From SURF-21 sp964462595 (GTDB taxonomy: Bacteria; Actinomycetota; Geothermincolia; Geothermincolales; RBG-13-55-18): a stretch of 64,000 nt of DNA. Positions 52,070 to 61,079 of the stretch are shown here, one piece after another. The notes below the pieces were generated by a model. It saw only the letters and a program-made list of their open reading frames with translations. It was not told the origin of the DNA and did not search any database. The stretch covers positions 1 to 64,000 of the forward strand of contig CAYWXM010000016.1 of assembly GCA_964462595.1 (NCBI GenBank). Direction: 5' to 3'. Both the position numbers and the translations under genes were made by a program. Each line of letters begins with the position of its first letter. Position 1 is the first letter of the stretch.

Positions 52070-52612
52070 TCAGGAGACAGGGGCTTTGCCCTTTAAGCGC
52101 CCCCTGTTGTCGACATGCTTTCTGCGACCTCCTGCCGCCTTGCTTCCCCACCAGGAAGCCAGGATAAACACAGCCATCATAACCGTCACGGAACCTATAC
52201 GCGCCCAGGCCTCGCCGGAGGCCGCGATCCCGCTGAGCACCGACCAGTCTCCTCCGTCGCTTGCCGCGAATATGGCACCCAGTACCAGCGCGACCACCAG
52301 GTAACACGCGAAGCTCTCAATGCCCCTCCATACGGGGTGGTAATGGCTTTTCCTGCTCCATATATACGAGGGCAGAGCGCACATGCCGAGATAGGCGAAA
52401 AAGACCGCGGTCAAGGCAAGAGTGCTGGAGAGGCCAAGCGTCTGGCGATCAAGGCTGTCCGTTACATACCCATGCAGCAGAAAGCGGTAAAGAAAAACCA
52501 GCGCAGCATAATAGAGAAAGCCCCAGCCGACGAAAGGGAAAGCCGCGAGTCTTCTCTTCCATGCGCTCTGACCATGCTCTTTACGGTCCGCGGCCGCCTG
52601 TTTACGAGATAT
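52070..52612 (-). CDS. Four-helix membrane protein, apparent AUA start
   Basis: From 52612 to 52070 a single frame encodes about 180 residues with hydrophobic segments near 27-42 (FPFVGWGFLYYAALVFL), 63-80 (STLALTAVFFAYLGMCALP), 97-115 and 140-158, then a basic tail. No ATG, GTG or TTG occurs in the first two-thirds of the N-terminal part; the first is TTG at 52414, which has no ribosome site and would delete two helices. AUA at 52612 has AAAGGAG seven bases upstream. The same frame continues upstream only to the TAG that ends yjbQ. No family is recognised. Confidence 0.6.
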   Translation of the reverse strand: MSRKQAAADRKEHGQSAWKRRLAAFPFVGWGFLYYAALVFLYRFLLHGYVTDSLDRQTLGLSSTLALTAVFFAYLGMCALPSYIWSRKSHYHPVWRGIESFACYLVVALVLGAIFAASDGGDWSVLSGIAASGEAWARIGSVTVMMAVFILASWWGSKAAGGRRKHVDNRGRLKGKAPVS

Positions 52613-52627
52613 TGCCCGGCTCCTTTG

Positions 52628-53047
52628 CTATTCTCCCATGATCTGGAGGATCAGTACCCGCCTGCGGGGGCGGCTATCGAAATCCACGAACGCTATCTGC
52701 TGCCAAGCCCCGAGGGTCAGGCGCCTGTCCTTGAAGGGTATGCTGAGCGACGCTCTCACGAGCGAGGCCCTCGCGCGCGAGTGCCCGTTATCATCACTCC
52801 ACTTCCCGACATGGCCGTACTTGGCACCCGGAGGCTCCCAACGCTCGAACGCCTCCTTGAGATCCCGCATCAGCCCCGGCTCGAACTCCAGGGTCATTAC
52901 GCCGCCCGTCGAACCGGGAACGAAAACCGTCACCGATCCATCACTGAAAGGAGAATCCGCCAGCTCCTCCTGCACCTGTTGCGTGATGTCGATGATGTCA
53001 GACTCCCTGTCTGCGGAGAGTTCCAGGGTGGTGGTATGTAGCGGCAA
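52628..53047 (-). CDS. YjbQ/UPF0047 family protein
   Basis: A 139-residue member of the YjbQ family, reported to have weak thiamine-phosphate synthase activity; the physiological role is unclear. Conserved features are DITQQVQEELADS, VTVFVPGSTGGVMTLEFEPG, the HVGKWSDDNGHSR region and LGAWQQIAFVDFDSRPRRR. The preferred start is TTG at 53047 with AAGGAG seven bases before it; GTG at 53068 is possible but has no site. It runs 25 bases after the ACT-domain gene. Confidence 0.88.
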   Translation of the reverse strand: MPLHTTTLELSADRESDIIDITQQVQEELADSPFSDGSVTVFVPGSTGGVMTLEFEPGLMRDLKEAFERWEPPGAKYGHVGKWSDDNGHSRARASLVRASLSIPFKDRRLTLGAWQQIAFVDFDSRPRRRVLILQIMGE

Positions 53048-53072
53048 GTCCCGTCTCCTTTCTCGCACGCCG

Positions 53073-53504
53073 TCAGATGCGATATACGTCCTCTTCGCGC
53101 ATAACCGTGTATCCGCTTCCCTGCAGGGCGCGGATCGCCTCGTCTATCTGCTCCACCCTGAAAACGACGATGGCGCTTTCCCCGCTCTTCTCGACGAAAC
53201 AGTACAGGTACTCGATGTTCACGTTGGCATCGTACATCGGCGCCAGGACCTGCGCCAGCCCGCCCGGCACGTCCGGCACCTCGACCGCGATTACCTCCGT
53301 CTCGCTTACCGTGAAGCCGCTTTCGGTCATTACCTGCATGGTTTTCTGCGGTTCGTCGACGATAAGCCTCAGCACCCCGTAATCGGCCGTCTCGGCTATG
53401 GAAAGCGCCCGGATATTCACGCCGGCCTCCGCCAGGCACCTGCACGCCTCGTAAAGCCGGCCCGATTTGTTCTCGAGGAACACGGAAACCTGTCTTACCT
53501 TCAC
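53073..53504 (-). CDS. Tandem ACT-domain protein
   Basis: A 143-residue protein with two ACT-like repeats: VRQVSVFLENKSGRLYEAC near the start, and VIAVEVPDVPGGLAQVLAP from about residue 72. ACT domains bind amino acids or other small ligands. Proteins of this size next to phenylacetate-CoA ligase are common in anaerobes and are linked with aryl-acid activation. It follows paaK by 10 bases on the same strand. Its ligand is unknown, and there is no catalytic domain. Confidence 0.88.
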   Translation of the reverse strand: MKVRQVSVFLENKSGRLYEACRCLAEAGVNIRALSIAETADYGVLRLIVDEPQKTMQVMTESGFTVSETEVIAVEVPDVPGGLAQVLAPMYDANVNIEYLYCFVEKSGESAIVVFRVEQIDEAIRALQGSGYTVMREEDVYRI

Positions 53505-53514
53505 CCCGAACCTC

Positions 53515-54813
53515 CTATATCTTCCTCTTGTCTATGACCCTGACCGCCTTGCCCTCGCTTCTCTGGATGGAACGCGGCTCCATCAGCCTCACCCTCACCC
53601 CGACGCCTAGATAACTCTGTATCTCGCCCTGTATTCTCCTCTCCAGCTCCTCCAGCTTCTTTATCTCGTCGGAAAAGATCTCCGGCGACATCTCAACCTG
53701 CACCTCCAGCACGTCCAGTTTATCTACGCGATCCACCACCAGCAGGTAATGCGGGCTGAGCCCCGGAATCTGCATGAGCACCATCTCCACCTGGGACGGG
53801 AAGACATTGACGCCCCGGATGATGAGCATATCGTCCGTACGCCCGGTCACCCTCTCCATGCGCACGTGCGTGCGCCCGCAAGCGCAAGGCTCCACGTACA
53901 GCCTCGATATATCGCGTGTGCGATAGCGGATCAGGGCCAGGCCTTCCTTGTTGATATTGGTGAATACCAGTTCGCCCCGCTCTCCGGGTGGCAACACCTC
54001 ACCGCTTTCGGGATCGATTATCTCCGGGATAAAGCAATCCTCGAAGACATGCAGGCCTTTCTTCTCCCCGCATTCTATAGACACCCCCGGCCCTAGCACC
54101 TCGGACAGGCCGTAGATGTCGTGTGCGGAAACATCCAGCTCGCCCTCTATCTGCAGCCGCATCTCGTCCGACCACGGTTCCGCTCCGAGGATCGCCGACT
54201 TCAGCTTTACGAGCTTGCGGTCTATGTCCATCTCCCGCATGACCTCGGCGATATTGAGCGCGTAGGAAGGCGTGCAACAGAGGATGGTGCTGCCAAAATC
54301 AACCATCATGCGCACCTGCCGCTTGGTATTCCCTCCGGACATGGGCAAGGCGGTTGCGCCCAGCCTCTCGGCCCCGTAATGCAGGCCCAGCCCTCCCGTG
54401 AAAAGACCGTACCCGTAGGAGACTTGCACGATATCGTCGGCGGCTCCACCGGCCGCGACTATGGTGCGCGCTACCAGATCCGCCCAAACCTCTATGTCAC
54501 CCGCGGTATATCCCACGACGGTCAGCTTTCCCGTGGTTCCCGAAGAGGCGTGAACCCTCACTATATCGCGCATCGGGACCGCGAAAAGCCCGAACGGGTA
54601 ATTATCCCTGAGATCATCCTTGCTGGTGAAGGGAAGCCGCTTCAGATCATCGAGGCTTTTGATGTCCCCCGGCTCAAAGCCTACCTCGTCCAGTTTATTC
54701 CTGTAGAAAGGCACCTTGCCGTAAAGACGGGCAACCGTGGACTTCAGGCGATCCAGCTGTAGATCCTGCAACCGGTCTCTCTCCAGGGTTTCCACCTGGT
54801 TGAAATAACTCAT
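53515..54813 (-). CDS. paaK: Phenylacetate-CoA ligase family protein
   Basis: A 432-residue adenylate-forming enzyme of the PaaK type, which activates phenylacetate or other aryl acids to their CoA thioesters. The ATP-binding motif is RVHASSGTTGKLTVVGYT. The YGLFTGGLGLHYG, SEVLGPGVSIEC and C-terminal MLIIRGVNVFPSQVE motifs match. In anaerobes PaaK-ACT pairs often serve indole-acetate or phenylacetate formation from aromatic amino acids. No indolepyruvate oxidoreductase genes are in the window, so substrate remains open. Confidence 0.9.
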   Translation of the reverse strand: MSYFNQVETLERDRLQDLQLDRLKSTVARLYGKVPFYRNKLDEVGFEPGDIKSLDDLKRLPFTSKDDLRDNYPFGLFAVPMRDIVRVHASSGTTGKLTVVGYTAGDIEVWADLVARTIVAAGGAADDIVQVSYGYGLFTGGLGLHYGAERLGATALPMSGGNTKRQVRMMVDFGSTILCCTPSYALNIAEVMREMDIDRKLVKLKSAILGAEPWSDEMRLQIEGELDVSAHDIYGLSEVLGPGVSIECGEKKGLHVFEDCFIPEIIDPESGEVLPPGERGELVFTNINKEGLALIRYRTRDISRLYVEPCACGRTHVRMERVTGRTDDMLIIRGVNVFPSQVEMVLMQIPGLSPHYLLVVDRVDKLDVLEVQVEMSPEIFSDEIKKLEELERRIQGEIQSYLGVGVRVRLMEPRSIQRSEGKAVRVIDKRKI

Positions 54814-55016
54814 CTCACTCCCCTCTTTCTCGGGCTTGGACTCAGGGTAATTTTAACATATGGCCCTTGCGACTCCACACCTGTTCCACGGCTATCGCAC
54901 CGCCGTCCGGTTTCCGCGATCGCCCCCGTTTCATCATCTCGCCGTGCTTGCGCATCCAGGTCGGTCTTATCGCTTATCCCGTCCTGCGCGCTCCTCCCCC
55001 CTGCAACGCGCCCGGG

Positions 55017-56711
55017 TCACGCCGGCCTGCGCCTGACCAGAAGCGATCCGAGTGTCAGCAGCCCCGCTCCAAAGGCGACGAGAGCGAAGAGCTGCCAGGC
55101 TACGTCGGCCAGCGTCTCTCCCCTGAGCATCACGCCCGAGAGGGCTTCGATGGCGTAGGTAAGCGGTATGACGCGGGCTATCCACTGCATGAAGCCGGGC
55201 ATCTGCGAGAGGGGGAAAACCGCCCCGGTCATGAAGATGAGCGGGAAGCTCACCAGCACGCTGAGGATCACGGCTCCCGCGACCTGGCGCGCAAAAGCCG
55301 CTATTACCAGGCCGATCCCGATGCACGAAAAGGATGCCGCGGCGATGATCAGCAGGGCCAGAAATGCGTTGGAGGCAAACACCCCGAAAACGATAATGGC
55401 CAGCAAGAGCATCACCGCCGACTGCGCGAACACCACTGCCGAGGCCAGGAGCAGCTTCGAGCCTACCAGCGCGAAGGTCCCCATCTCCGTCAGACCCAGC
55501 CTTATGCGCATTCCGCCCTCTTCCTCCATGACCATCAGTATCGCCCCACTCAAGACCCCGGTCCACAGTATGGAGAGAGCAATCAGGGAGGGGACGACGG
55601 CGTCTTTGGCGGAAAGCGTCCTTCCAGCGACAGACGATATCTCGAGTTGGATGGGAAGCGCCGTACCTCGCAGGTATGCCGCGGCCTCCTCGATGTCGTT
55701 TATCACCGTGTCGGCGAGATCTATCCCCACCTCCACCTTCTCCTGCAGGTCTGAACGGCCTTCCAGGGCTACCTTCAGAGTGAGCAGGTTTTCCCGTATC
55801 TGCTGAAGACCGACTACCTCGGTCCCGAAAAAATCCCCCCCGCTGACCAGGACGTACAGGCCGGCCACAACGGCCTCCGTCTTATTCTCGACCACCCCGT
55901 CCTTGATGCGGGATAGAAACCCGCGGATACTGGTCTCCGCGAACTCCGCTTTTACCAGGTTGGACTGGTCGATGATCACGGGCAGGATCGCCACCTCGTC
56001 CAGCGTTTTCAGGTTGTGCACGAAACCGCGGGGAAGCACGATGACCGCATCTACTCGCCCGCTCTTCAGTTCATCGCGGGCTTGCGACTCAGATGTGTAT
56101 TCTTTGATGTCCGTTACATCTCCACCGAACCTGTAAACAAGAGAAGAGGCATCGTAGTTCTCGCCTTCCAGCCATATGGATTCCTCGATATAGGGATAGT
56201 CCTGCTCCTGAAGAGCAAAGACCACGTCGTCCTGCCCCGATTCCAGTGACGCCAGGGCTTCCTCTGCGCTGCCGTATTCGTGCCATGCATCGGCCTTCGA
56301 ACGCATGTCCAGCAGGGTTTTAGATATCTCCTCCGGAGAGAGACCCTCGCCCAGCCATTGCACCGCTCCCTCGGTGTCTCGCGCCGCCATGACGGCGTTG
56401 ACCTCCCCCGCTGACAGGGCCTCCACCGCCTCTCCCCCGCCGCCATATTCGACGACCGTTCCTCCTCGGCGCCGGAAGCGTCTCAACAACCCTTCGGATG
56501 ATCCGGTATTAGCACCCGTCCAGGCCGTTTCTCCAGCTTCAGCGCGGTCCAGGTTAATCAGGGCGATCGGAACTGGCCGCCCGACATCGTAGAAGGCCGC
56601 CCCGATGATACCGATGATAAGAAACGGGTAGATGATCAGCACCGCTAACAGTAAGTGGTTACGGAAGATGAGCTTCCAGTCCTTGGCGAGAAGCGCCTTC
56701 GTCCCCCTCAT
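55017..56711 (-). CDS. ABC-2 type transporter permease with large external domain
   Basis: A 564-residue permease. It has an N-terminal membrane segment (HLLLAVLIIYPFLIIGIIGA), then a roughly 330-residue extracytoplasmic region, and five hydrophobic segments in the C-terminal half (about 375-560). This is the plan of YhgE/Pip-like and ABC-2 exporters. The GTG/ATG ambiguity resolves to ATG 56711, which overlaps the ATPase stop by four bases; the frame to 56870 adds an arginine-rich leader. It works with the ATPase encoded upstream. Substrate unknown (lipid, drug or peptide). Confidence 0.85.
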   Translation of the reverse strand: MRGTKALLAKDWKLIFRNHLLLAVLIIYPFLIIGIIGAAFYDVGRPVPIALINLDRAEAGETAWTGANTGSSEGLLRRFRRRGGTVVEYGGGGEAVEALSAGEVNAVMAARDTEGAVQWLGEGLSPEEISKTLLDMRSKADAWHEYGSAEEALASLESGQDDVVFALQEQDYPYIEESIWLEGENYDASSLVYRFGGDVTDIKEYTSESQARDELKSGRVDAVIVLPRGFVHNLKTLDEVAILPVIIDQSNLVKAEFAETSIRGFLSRIKDGVVENKTEAVVAGLYVLVSGGDFFGTEVVGLQQIRENLLTLKVALEGRSDLQEKVEVGIDLADTVINDIEEAAAYLRGTALPIQLEISSVAGRTLSAKDAVVPSLIALSILWTGVLSGAILMVMEEEGGMRIRLGLTEMGTFALVGSKLLLASAVVFAQSAVMLLLAIIVFGVFASNAFLALLIIAAASFSCIGIGLVIAAFARQVAGAVILSVLVSFPLIFMTGAVFPLSQMPGFMQWIARVIPLTYAIEALSGVMLRGETLADVAWQLFALVAFGAGLLTLGSLLVRRRPA

Positions 56712-57619
56712 CCCCTCTCCTCCCGCATGAATCGCAAAAAGGCGTCTTCCAGCGTGACTTCGCGGTAATGAAGATTGCTGATCGAACCCGCGAGGCCGGA
56801 CACGATCTCCGGCAGCTTGTCGGGAAGATCCGGACCGGTGATCACGGTTACGCCCTCCTCGCCTCTCCACGACAGGCCCAGCCGCCCGCAGATGCCGTCC
56901 AGCTCCGCGGATCGTTCCTCCAGGAGGTTCAGCTCAACTCGATCCGTTCCCAGCATTCCCTTGATCTCCGCCGGCGTACCCTGCTCCCTCATGGTTCCTG
57001 CGATAAGGATCGCCAGCCTGCTGCAAATGCGGTCGGCCTCCTCCATGTTGTGAGTCGTCAACAATATGGATTTACCCTCCTCGGCCAAGCGCAGTATCAG
57101 CCCCCAAAGGGAAACGCGCGCCTCGGGATCCAGGCCGGAGGTCGGCTCGTCGAGGAAGATCAGGTCAGGCTGGTGGACCAGCCCCATGGCCAGGCTCAGC
57201 CGCTGTTGCATCCCCCGGGAAAACAGGCGCACCTGCCTGGCTTCACCGTCCTGTAATCCAGCCCACAAGAGCAGCTCTTCGACCCTGCCCGGGGCGCTCT
57301 CCCTGTCGATTCCATAAAGGCGGGCCAGAAGCATGAGGTTCTCTCGCGCCGTTAGCCTTCCGTAGAAAGCAGGTTCCTGCGGGACCAGGCCTACGCGCAG
57401 GCGGTAGCGGGATTCCAGGGGGTCGATCGGCTCTCCATCGAGCAGTATCTCACCTCTGCTGGGCGGTGTCTGGCCGGTTAATATGCGTATAAGGGTGGTC
57501 TTGCCTGCACCGTTCGGGCCGATGATCCCCAGGGTCTCCTTGCTCTCAACGTTGAGCGTAACGCCTTCCAGGGCTCTGGTCCCGTCGAACTCCTTGCTGA
57601 GGTCCCTGACTGAGATCAC
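56708..57619 (-). CDS. ABC transporter ATP-binding protein
   Basis: A 303-residue ATPase. Walker A is GPNGAGKTTLIRILTG at about 35-50, the signature is VRLFSRGMQQRLSLAMGL, and Walker B is LIFLDEPTSGLDPEAR, followed by the H-loop in ILLTTHNMEEADRI. It matches the drug/lipid exporter (CcmA-like) subgroup that pairs with ABC-2 permeases. It is the first gene of this pair, after an AT-rich divergent region. The start is GTG at 57619. Confidence 0.92.
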   Translation of the reverse strand: MISVRDLSKEFDGTRALEGVTLNVESKETLGIIGPNGAGKTTLIRILTGQTPPSRGEILLDGEPIDPLESRYRLRVGLVPQEPAFYGRLTARENLMLLARLYGIDRESAPGRVEELLLWAGLQDGEARQVRLFSRGMQQRLSLAMGLVHQPDLIFLDEPTSGLDPEARVSLWGLILRLAEEGKSILLTTHNMEEADRICSRLAILIAGTMREQGTPAEIKGMLGTDRVELNLLEERSAELDGICGRLGLSWRGEEGVTVITGPDLPDKLPEIVSGLAGSISNLHYREVTLEDAFLRFMREERG

Positions 57620-57727
57620 GCACGCACCTCCATCTCCGCCCTTATAGAGCTTGATTTTAGCAGAACCGCGCCAACTCTATGGCTTCGATTAATTGTAACA
57701 ACTATTGATTTTAACATCATTAATATG

Positions 57728-57752
57728 TTTAAATCACATTAGATGATTTAAA
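57728..57752. promoter_or_regulatory. Inverted repeat in AT-rich divergent promoter region
   Basis: TTTAAATCA and TGATTTAAA are perfect 9-base inverted arms around a 7-base spacer. The region from 57620 to 57802 is strikingly AT-rich and separates the minus-strand ABC exporter from the plus-strand M23 gene. A regulator binding here could control either or both. No protein for it is identified. Confidence 0.5.
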
Positions 57753-57859
57753 TAACAAAAGCGCTAAAGGTATTGCCTCTCAGGCATGATATATTATTTT
57801 AGGTGAACAAAAACGGATGTTTTAACCTCATAAAGAAAAACGAAGTCGCTGGAGGTAGT

Positions 57860-58891
57860 ATGGTGGTCGCGGGTTACAGGCACTGGATAGCGGTAGGCTT
57901 TCTTTCCCTTCTCCTGGTGTCCTCTTTCTCCGTTTTCGCCGTCCCAGCCACCCTGGGGGAAAAACAGGCGGAGGCGGAAGGGGTGCGCAGCCAGATCGAG
58001 GCGATGAAAAGCGAGTCGCAGCGGCTTGCGCAGGAATACAGCACCGCGCTGAGCGAATACGAGGCGATACGCGCCGAGGTGGAGGGAAACCGCGAACAGC
58101 TCGAGAAGGCGCAGAACGATTACAAGCGGGCGCGAGGCATCCTCCACGAGAGGCTGCGGTCCATTTACAAGTCCGGAGAGGTCAGCTCCCTCGAGGTCCT
58201 GCTCGAATCGATAGACCTCGATGACTTTCTCAGCAGATACGATTTCTTCTCCTACATAGGCAACCGGGATTTCCAGCTTTTCGAAGAGGTCAAGCGCCTG
58301 AGGGAGGAGATCAGCGAGCGGCAGAGATCACTCGAGGAAAAAGAGGCGCGACAGCGGCAGGTTCTTGGTTCGGTCAATGCCAGGCGGCAGGCCATGGAGT
58401 CCTCGCTGCAGGAGCAACAGGCGTACCTGGAATCCGTGAACAAGGAGATACTCGAGCTGCTGGCATCCACGGGGGGCGGAGGAACGGCCGTTTCCACGCC
58501 TATCGGATCCTTCGTATTCCCCGTGAACGGCACCTACACCTTCACCAACGACTGGCACGCCCCGCGCACGGGCCACCTGCACCAGGGTAACGACATATAT
58601 GCCGCCGAGGGCACCCCTTGCGTGGCATGTGTAAACGGGACCGTGCACCACGGGGAGGGGAAGAACGCCGGCCTATACGTCCGCCTGGTGGGCGACGATG
58701 GCAACGTTTTCTACTATATGCACCTGCAGCGCTTTGCGGCCACGGGCCACGTCAACGCGGGCACGGTGATCGGGTATGTGGGCGATACAGGAAACGCCGA
58801 GGGAGGGCCGCCCCATCTCCACTTCGAGGTCCACCCGGGCGGGGGCGCAGCAGTCAACCCTTACCCTTATCTCGTCGCTTCCGACGTCTGA
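57860..58891 (+). CDS. M23-family peptidase with coiled coil (EnvC-like)
   Basis: A 343-residue exported protein. A signal peptide-like N-terminus (WIAVGFLSLLLVSSFSVFA) is followed by a long coiled coil from about residue 35 to 210, then a C-terminal LytM/M23 domain. The zinc ligands appear in HLHQGNDIYAAEGTP (His and Asp) and PHLHFEVHPGG (His-x-His), with YYMHLQRF between. Active EnvC/NlpD-type proteins cut or regulate cutting of peptidoglycan, and the ligands here look intact. The start is ATG 57860 with GGAGGT close by; the GTG next to it is also possible. It may act on the cell wall during division. Confidence 0.88.
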   Translation: MVVAGYRHWIAVGFLSLLLVSSFSVFAVPATLGEKQAEAEGVRSQIEAMKSESQRLAQEYSTALSEYEAIRAEVEGNREQLEKAQNDYKRARGILHERLRSIYKSGEVSSLEVLLESIDLDDFLSRYDFFSYIGNRDFQLFEEVKRLREEISERQRSLEEKEARQRQVLGSVNARRQAMESSLQEQQAYLESVNKEILELLASTGGGGTAVSTPIGSFVFPVNGTYTFTNDWHAPRTGHLHQGNDIYAAEGTPCVACVNGTVHHGEGKNAGLYVRLVGDDGNVFYYMHLQRFAATGHVNAGTVIGYVGDTGNAEGGPPHLHFEVHPGGGAAVNPYPYLVASDV

Positions 58892-59123
58892 TGCCGCATC
58901 AGCATGCCATAGACAACGCTCTCTCGAAAAGGTTTCGTCCGCGAGCCCGATGTTTTTTCTGCGAAGGGCAGTGCGGGATTGGCCCTCAGGCCCCCTTTCC
59001 GATCCGTTACTGAAAATGTAAGCGGGAGATCTGCGGGTTGATCGCGAAAGCCGCAGTCCAAAGCCTGCCCTCGAGATAGACTCCATGTCTTCACGAATCG
59101 CTGCCTTATCTTGTCCGGGAGGT

Positions 59124-59129
59124 TATACT
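59124..59129 (+). promoter_or_regulatory. -10-like TATACT before the HPr-kinase-like gene
   Basis: TATACT lies 38 bases before the chosen start codon and 230 bases after the M23 stop. No good -35 sits at the right distance. The rest of the 276-base gap shows nothing convincing. Confidence 0.35.
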
Positions 59130-59167
59130 GTCTATGTCGCCGGGAACGAACCGAGGGGGTGAATACA

Positions 59168-60919
59168 TTGCAGCCGGTCGTACTATCAGCGCAGGACCTC
59201 TGCCGCACTCCCGCAGAACTCCTGTGCAGCGGCCTCTTTTCCGGGGTTCTTCGCTCCTTTCTCGCGCGCCTCTCCGCACGCGGCTCTGAGCTCTACGATT
59301 TCCTCGTCTTCCATTCCCTGCTCGAGGGCGATGGCGGCGAGGACATAGACGCAGCCGGCCTGGTCGAACTGCTTATCCTGCTCTCGGCGAGATCCCTGGA
59401 GGATATCTCCGGTAATGAGCAGAGGCTCGCTGCTCTGGCGGATTCCGCCAACAAGCTTCACGAGATCGTCGAGGACCTCTATAACTACTGGAGAAAACTG
59501 GAGAGGTATATCCTGATCGCAGAGAAATACCAGGCCGCAAAGCTCACGAGCGTCGACTACCATAACTGGTTCATCGAGGCCACCCAATCCTTCGAGGGCC
59601 TGGTGCGTGAAACTTACCGCCGTATCGCCTACAACATCGGCGGCGAACTGCCCCGGGTCTACCGGCAGTTGCCCAGCGGCGCGGGCGCGGGGGCGTTGAT
59701 AGAGGAAATACCGTGGGGTTGCCCGCACGGGGATTACGCGGCACTCGCCGGGATCCCCTTCGTGCAACTGGTGGTGATCGAACCGCCGCTCATCCTCTAT
59801 ACGCGCCGCAACTACCGCAGTGGCGCTATCAAGCCCCTGCAGGAGAACCCCCTGCGCCGGCTGGGGGAACTCCAGGGCAACTGGTACTGCTACCCGGCCA
59901 GGGTCGGCCTGCTGCGCATCTTCATCTATTTCCAAGTGGAGTTCCTCCACCTGGGGATAAGCCTGTGCAACCTCTTTGAAATGATCCCTGGGGAGGAGAT
60001 ACATTCCAGCGTACCCGATGGCATACTGGTCTTCGGAGGAGCCGCCGAATCGCTTCCCCCCGACGAGACCTTCTACCATGAGGATGGAGAGCGTGACCTG
60101 GTCGTCGCGTACGTGAGCGGCACCGAGGAACACGATTATTTCGGGTACATGAAAAAGGCGGCCCTTACCCTGCATAACGTGATCATGCTCAACCGCGGCA
60201 TGCTGCCGCTCCATGGCGCAATGGCCCATATACGCATGAGTTCCGGAAGCGAGGTGAATATCGTCATCGTCGGGGACAGCGGAGCGGGCAAGTCGGAAAC
60301 GCTGGAGGCCCTGCGGGCGATCGCGGGCGAAGGCAACGTGGACATGAGGGTTATATTCGACGATATGGGCGTGCTCGGCGGCGACAACGAGGGGCGCGTG
60401 CTCGCCTACGGCACCGAGATCGGCGCCTTCGTCCGCCTGGACGACCTGCAGCCGGGATACGCGTATTCCGAAGTGGACCGCTCGATCTTCATGAATCCCC
60501 AGCTATCCAATGCCAGGGTCGTGATACCGATAACCGAATACAGATATATAACCCGTGGACATACGGTCGACGTCCTTCTCTACGCCAACAACTACGAGGA
60601 GGTGGACGAGGATCACCCCATCCTGGAGTTCTTCTCCTCTATCGACGAGGCCCTGCCCGTATTCGAGAGCGGGGCTCGCATGGCAAAAGGTACGACCGAT
60701 GAAAAGGGCCTGGTGCATTCCTACTTCGCCAATCCCTTCGGAGCCCCACAGAAGCGGCGAGAGCACGAGGCCATATCGAGATATTTCTTCGAAAGGCTCC
60801 TCGCGTCCGGCATCCGCATCGGCACGCTTAGAACCAGGCTCGGCCTCGGGGGATACGAGATGCTCGGTCCCGAAAAGGCAGCTCAAGCCATCCTCGAGGA
60901 ATTCCTCCAGGGTGCATGA
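59168..60919 (+). CDS. HPr-kinase/PEPCK-like P-loop protein, 583 residues
   Basis: Residues 1-350 form a helical N-terminal region of no family I recognise. The C-terminal third has a P-loop, VIVGDSGAGKSETLEAL, with GDSGAGKSE at about 368-376. It is preceded by MLPLHGAMAHI and followed by VIFDDMGVLGG. This layout (HGA...GDSGAGKS...DD) is that of HPr kinase/phosphorylase and PEP carboxykinase-like ATP enzymes. The N-terminus is far longer than in HPrK and there is no PTS or catabolite gene nearby. I prefer TTG 59168, eight bases after GAGGGGG; GTG 59159 is an alternative. Function unknown. Confidence 0.7.
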   Translation: MQPVVLSAQDLCRTPAELLCSGLFSGVLRSFLARLSARGSELYDFLVFHSLLEGDGGEDIDAAGLVELLILLSARSLEDISGNEQRLAALADSANKLHEIVEDLYNYWRKLERYILIAEKYQAAKLTSVDYHNWFIEATQSFEGLVRETYRRIAYNIGGELPRVYRQLPSGAGAGALIEEIPWGCPHGDYAALAGIPFVQLVVIEPPLILYTRRNYRSGAIKPLQENPLRRLGELQGNWYCYPARVGLLRIFIYFQVEFLHLGISLCNLFEMIPGEEIHSSVPDGILVFGGAAESLPPDETFYHEDGERDLVVAYVSGTEEHDYFGYMKKAALTLHNVIMLNRGMLPLHGAMAHIRMSSGSEVNIVIVGDSGAGKSETLEALRAIAGEGNVDMRVIFDDMGVLGGDNEGRVLAYGTEIGAFVRLDDLQPGYAYSEVDRSIFMNPQLSNARVVIPITEYRYITRGHTVDVLLYANNYEEVDEDHPILEFFSSIDEALPVFESGARMAKGTTDEKGLVHSYFANPFGAPQKRREHEAISRYFFERLLASGIRIGTLRTRLGLGGYEMLGPEKAAQAILEEFLQGA

Positions 60920-61079
60920 TGCTCGGGGAGATAGCTCCGCTCCGGTCCCATAGCCGCCTTCCCCCGTCAAGCTATCGAGCCCATGGCCGGAGGAAACAAG
61001 CTCCCAGCTCCCGCCGCAAGGGGATTTTGCCTGCCCTATCAGGGCGACTGACGAGCAGCTTCACCCCCGCTTCAGCGTT

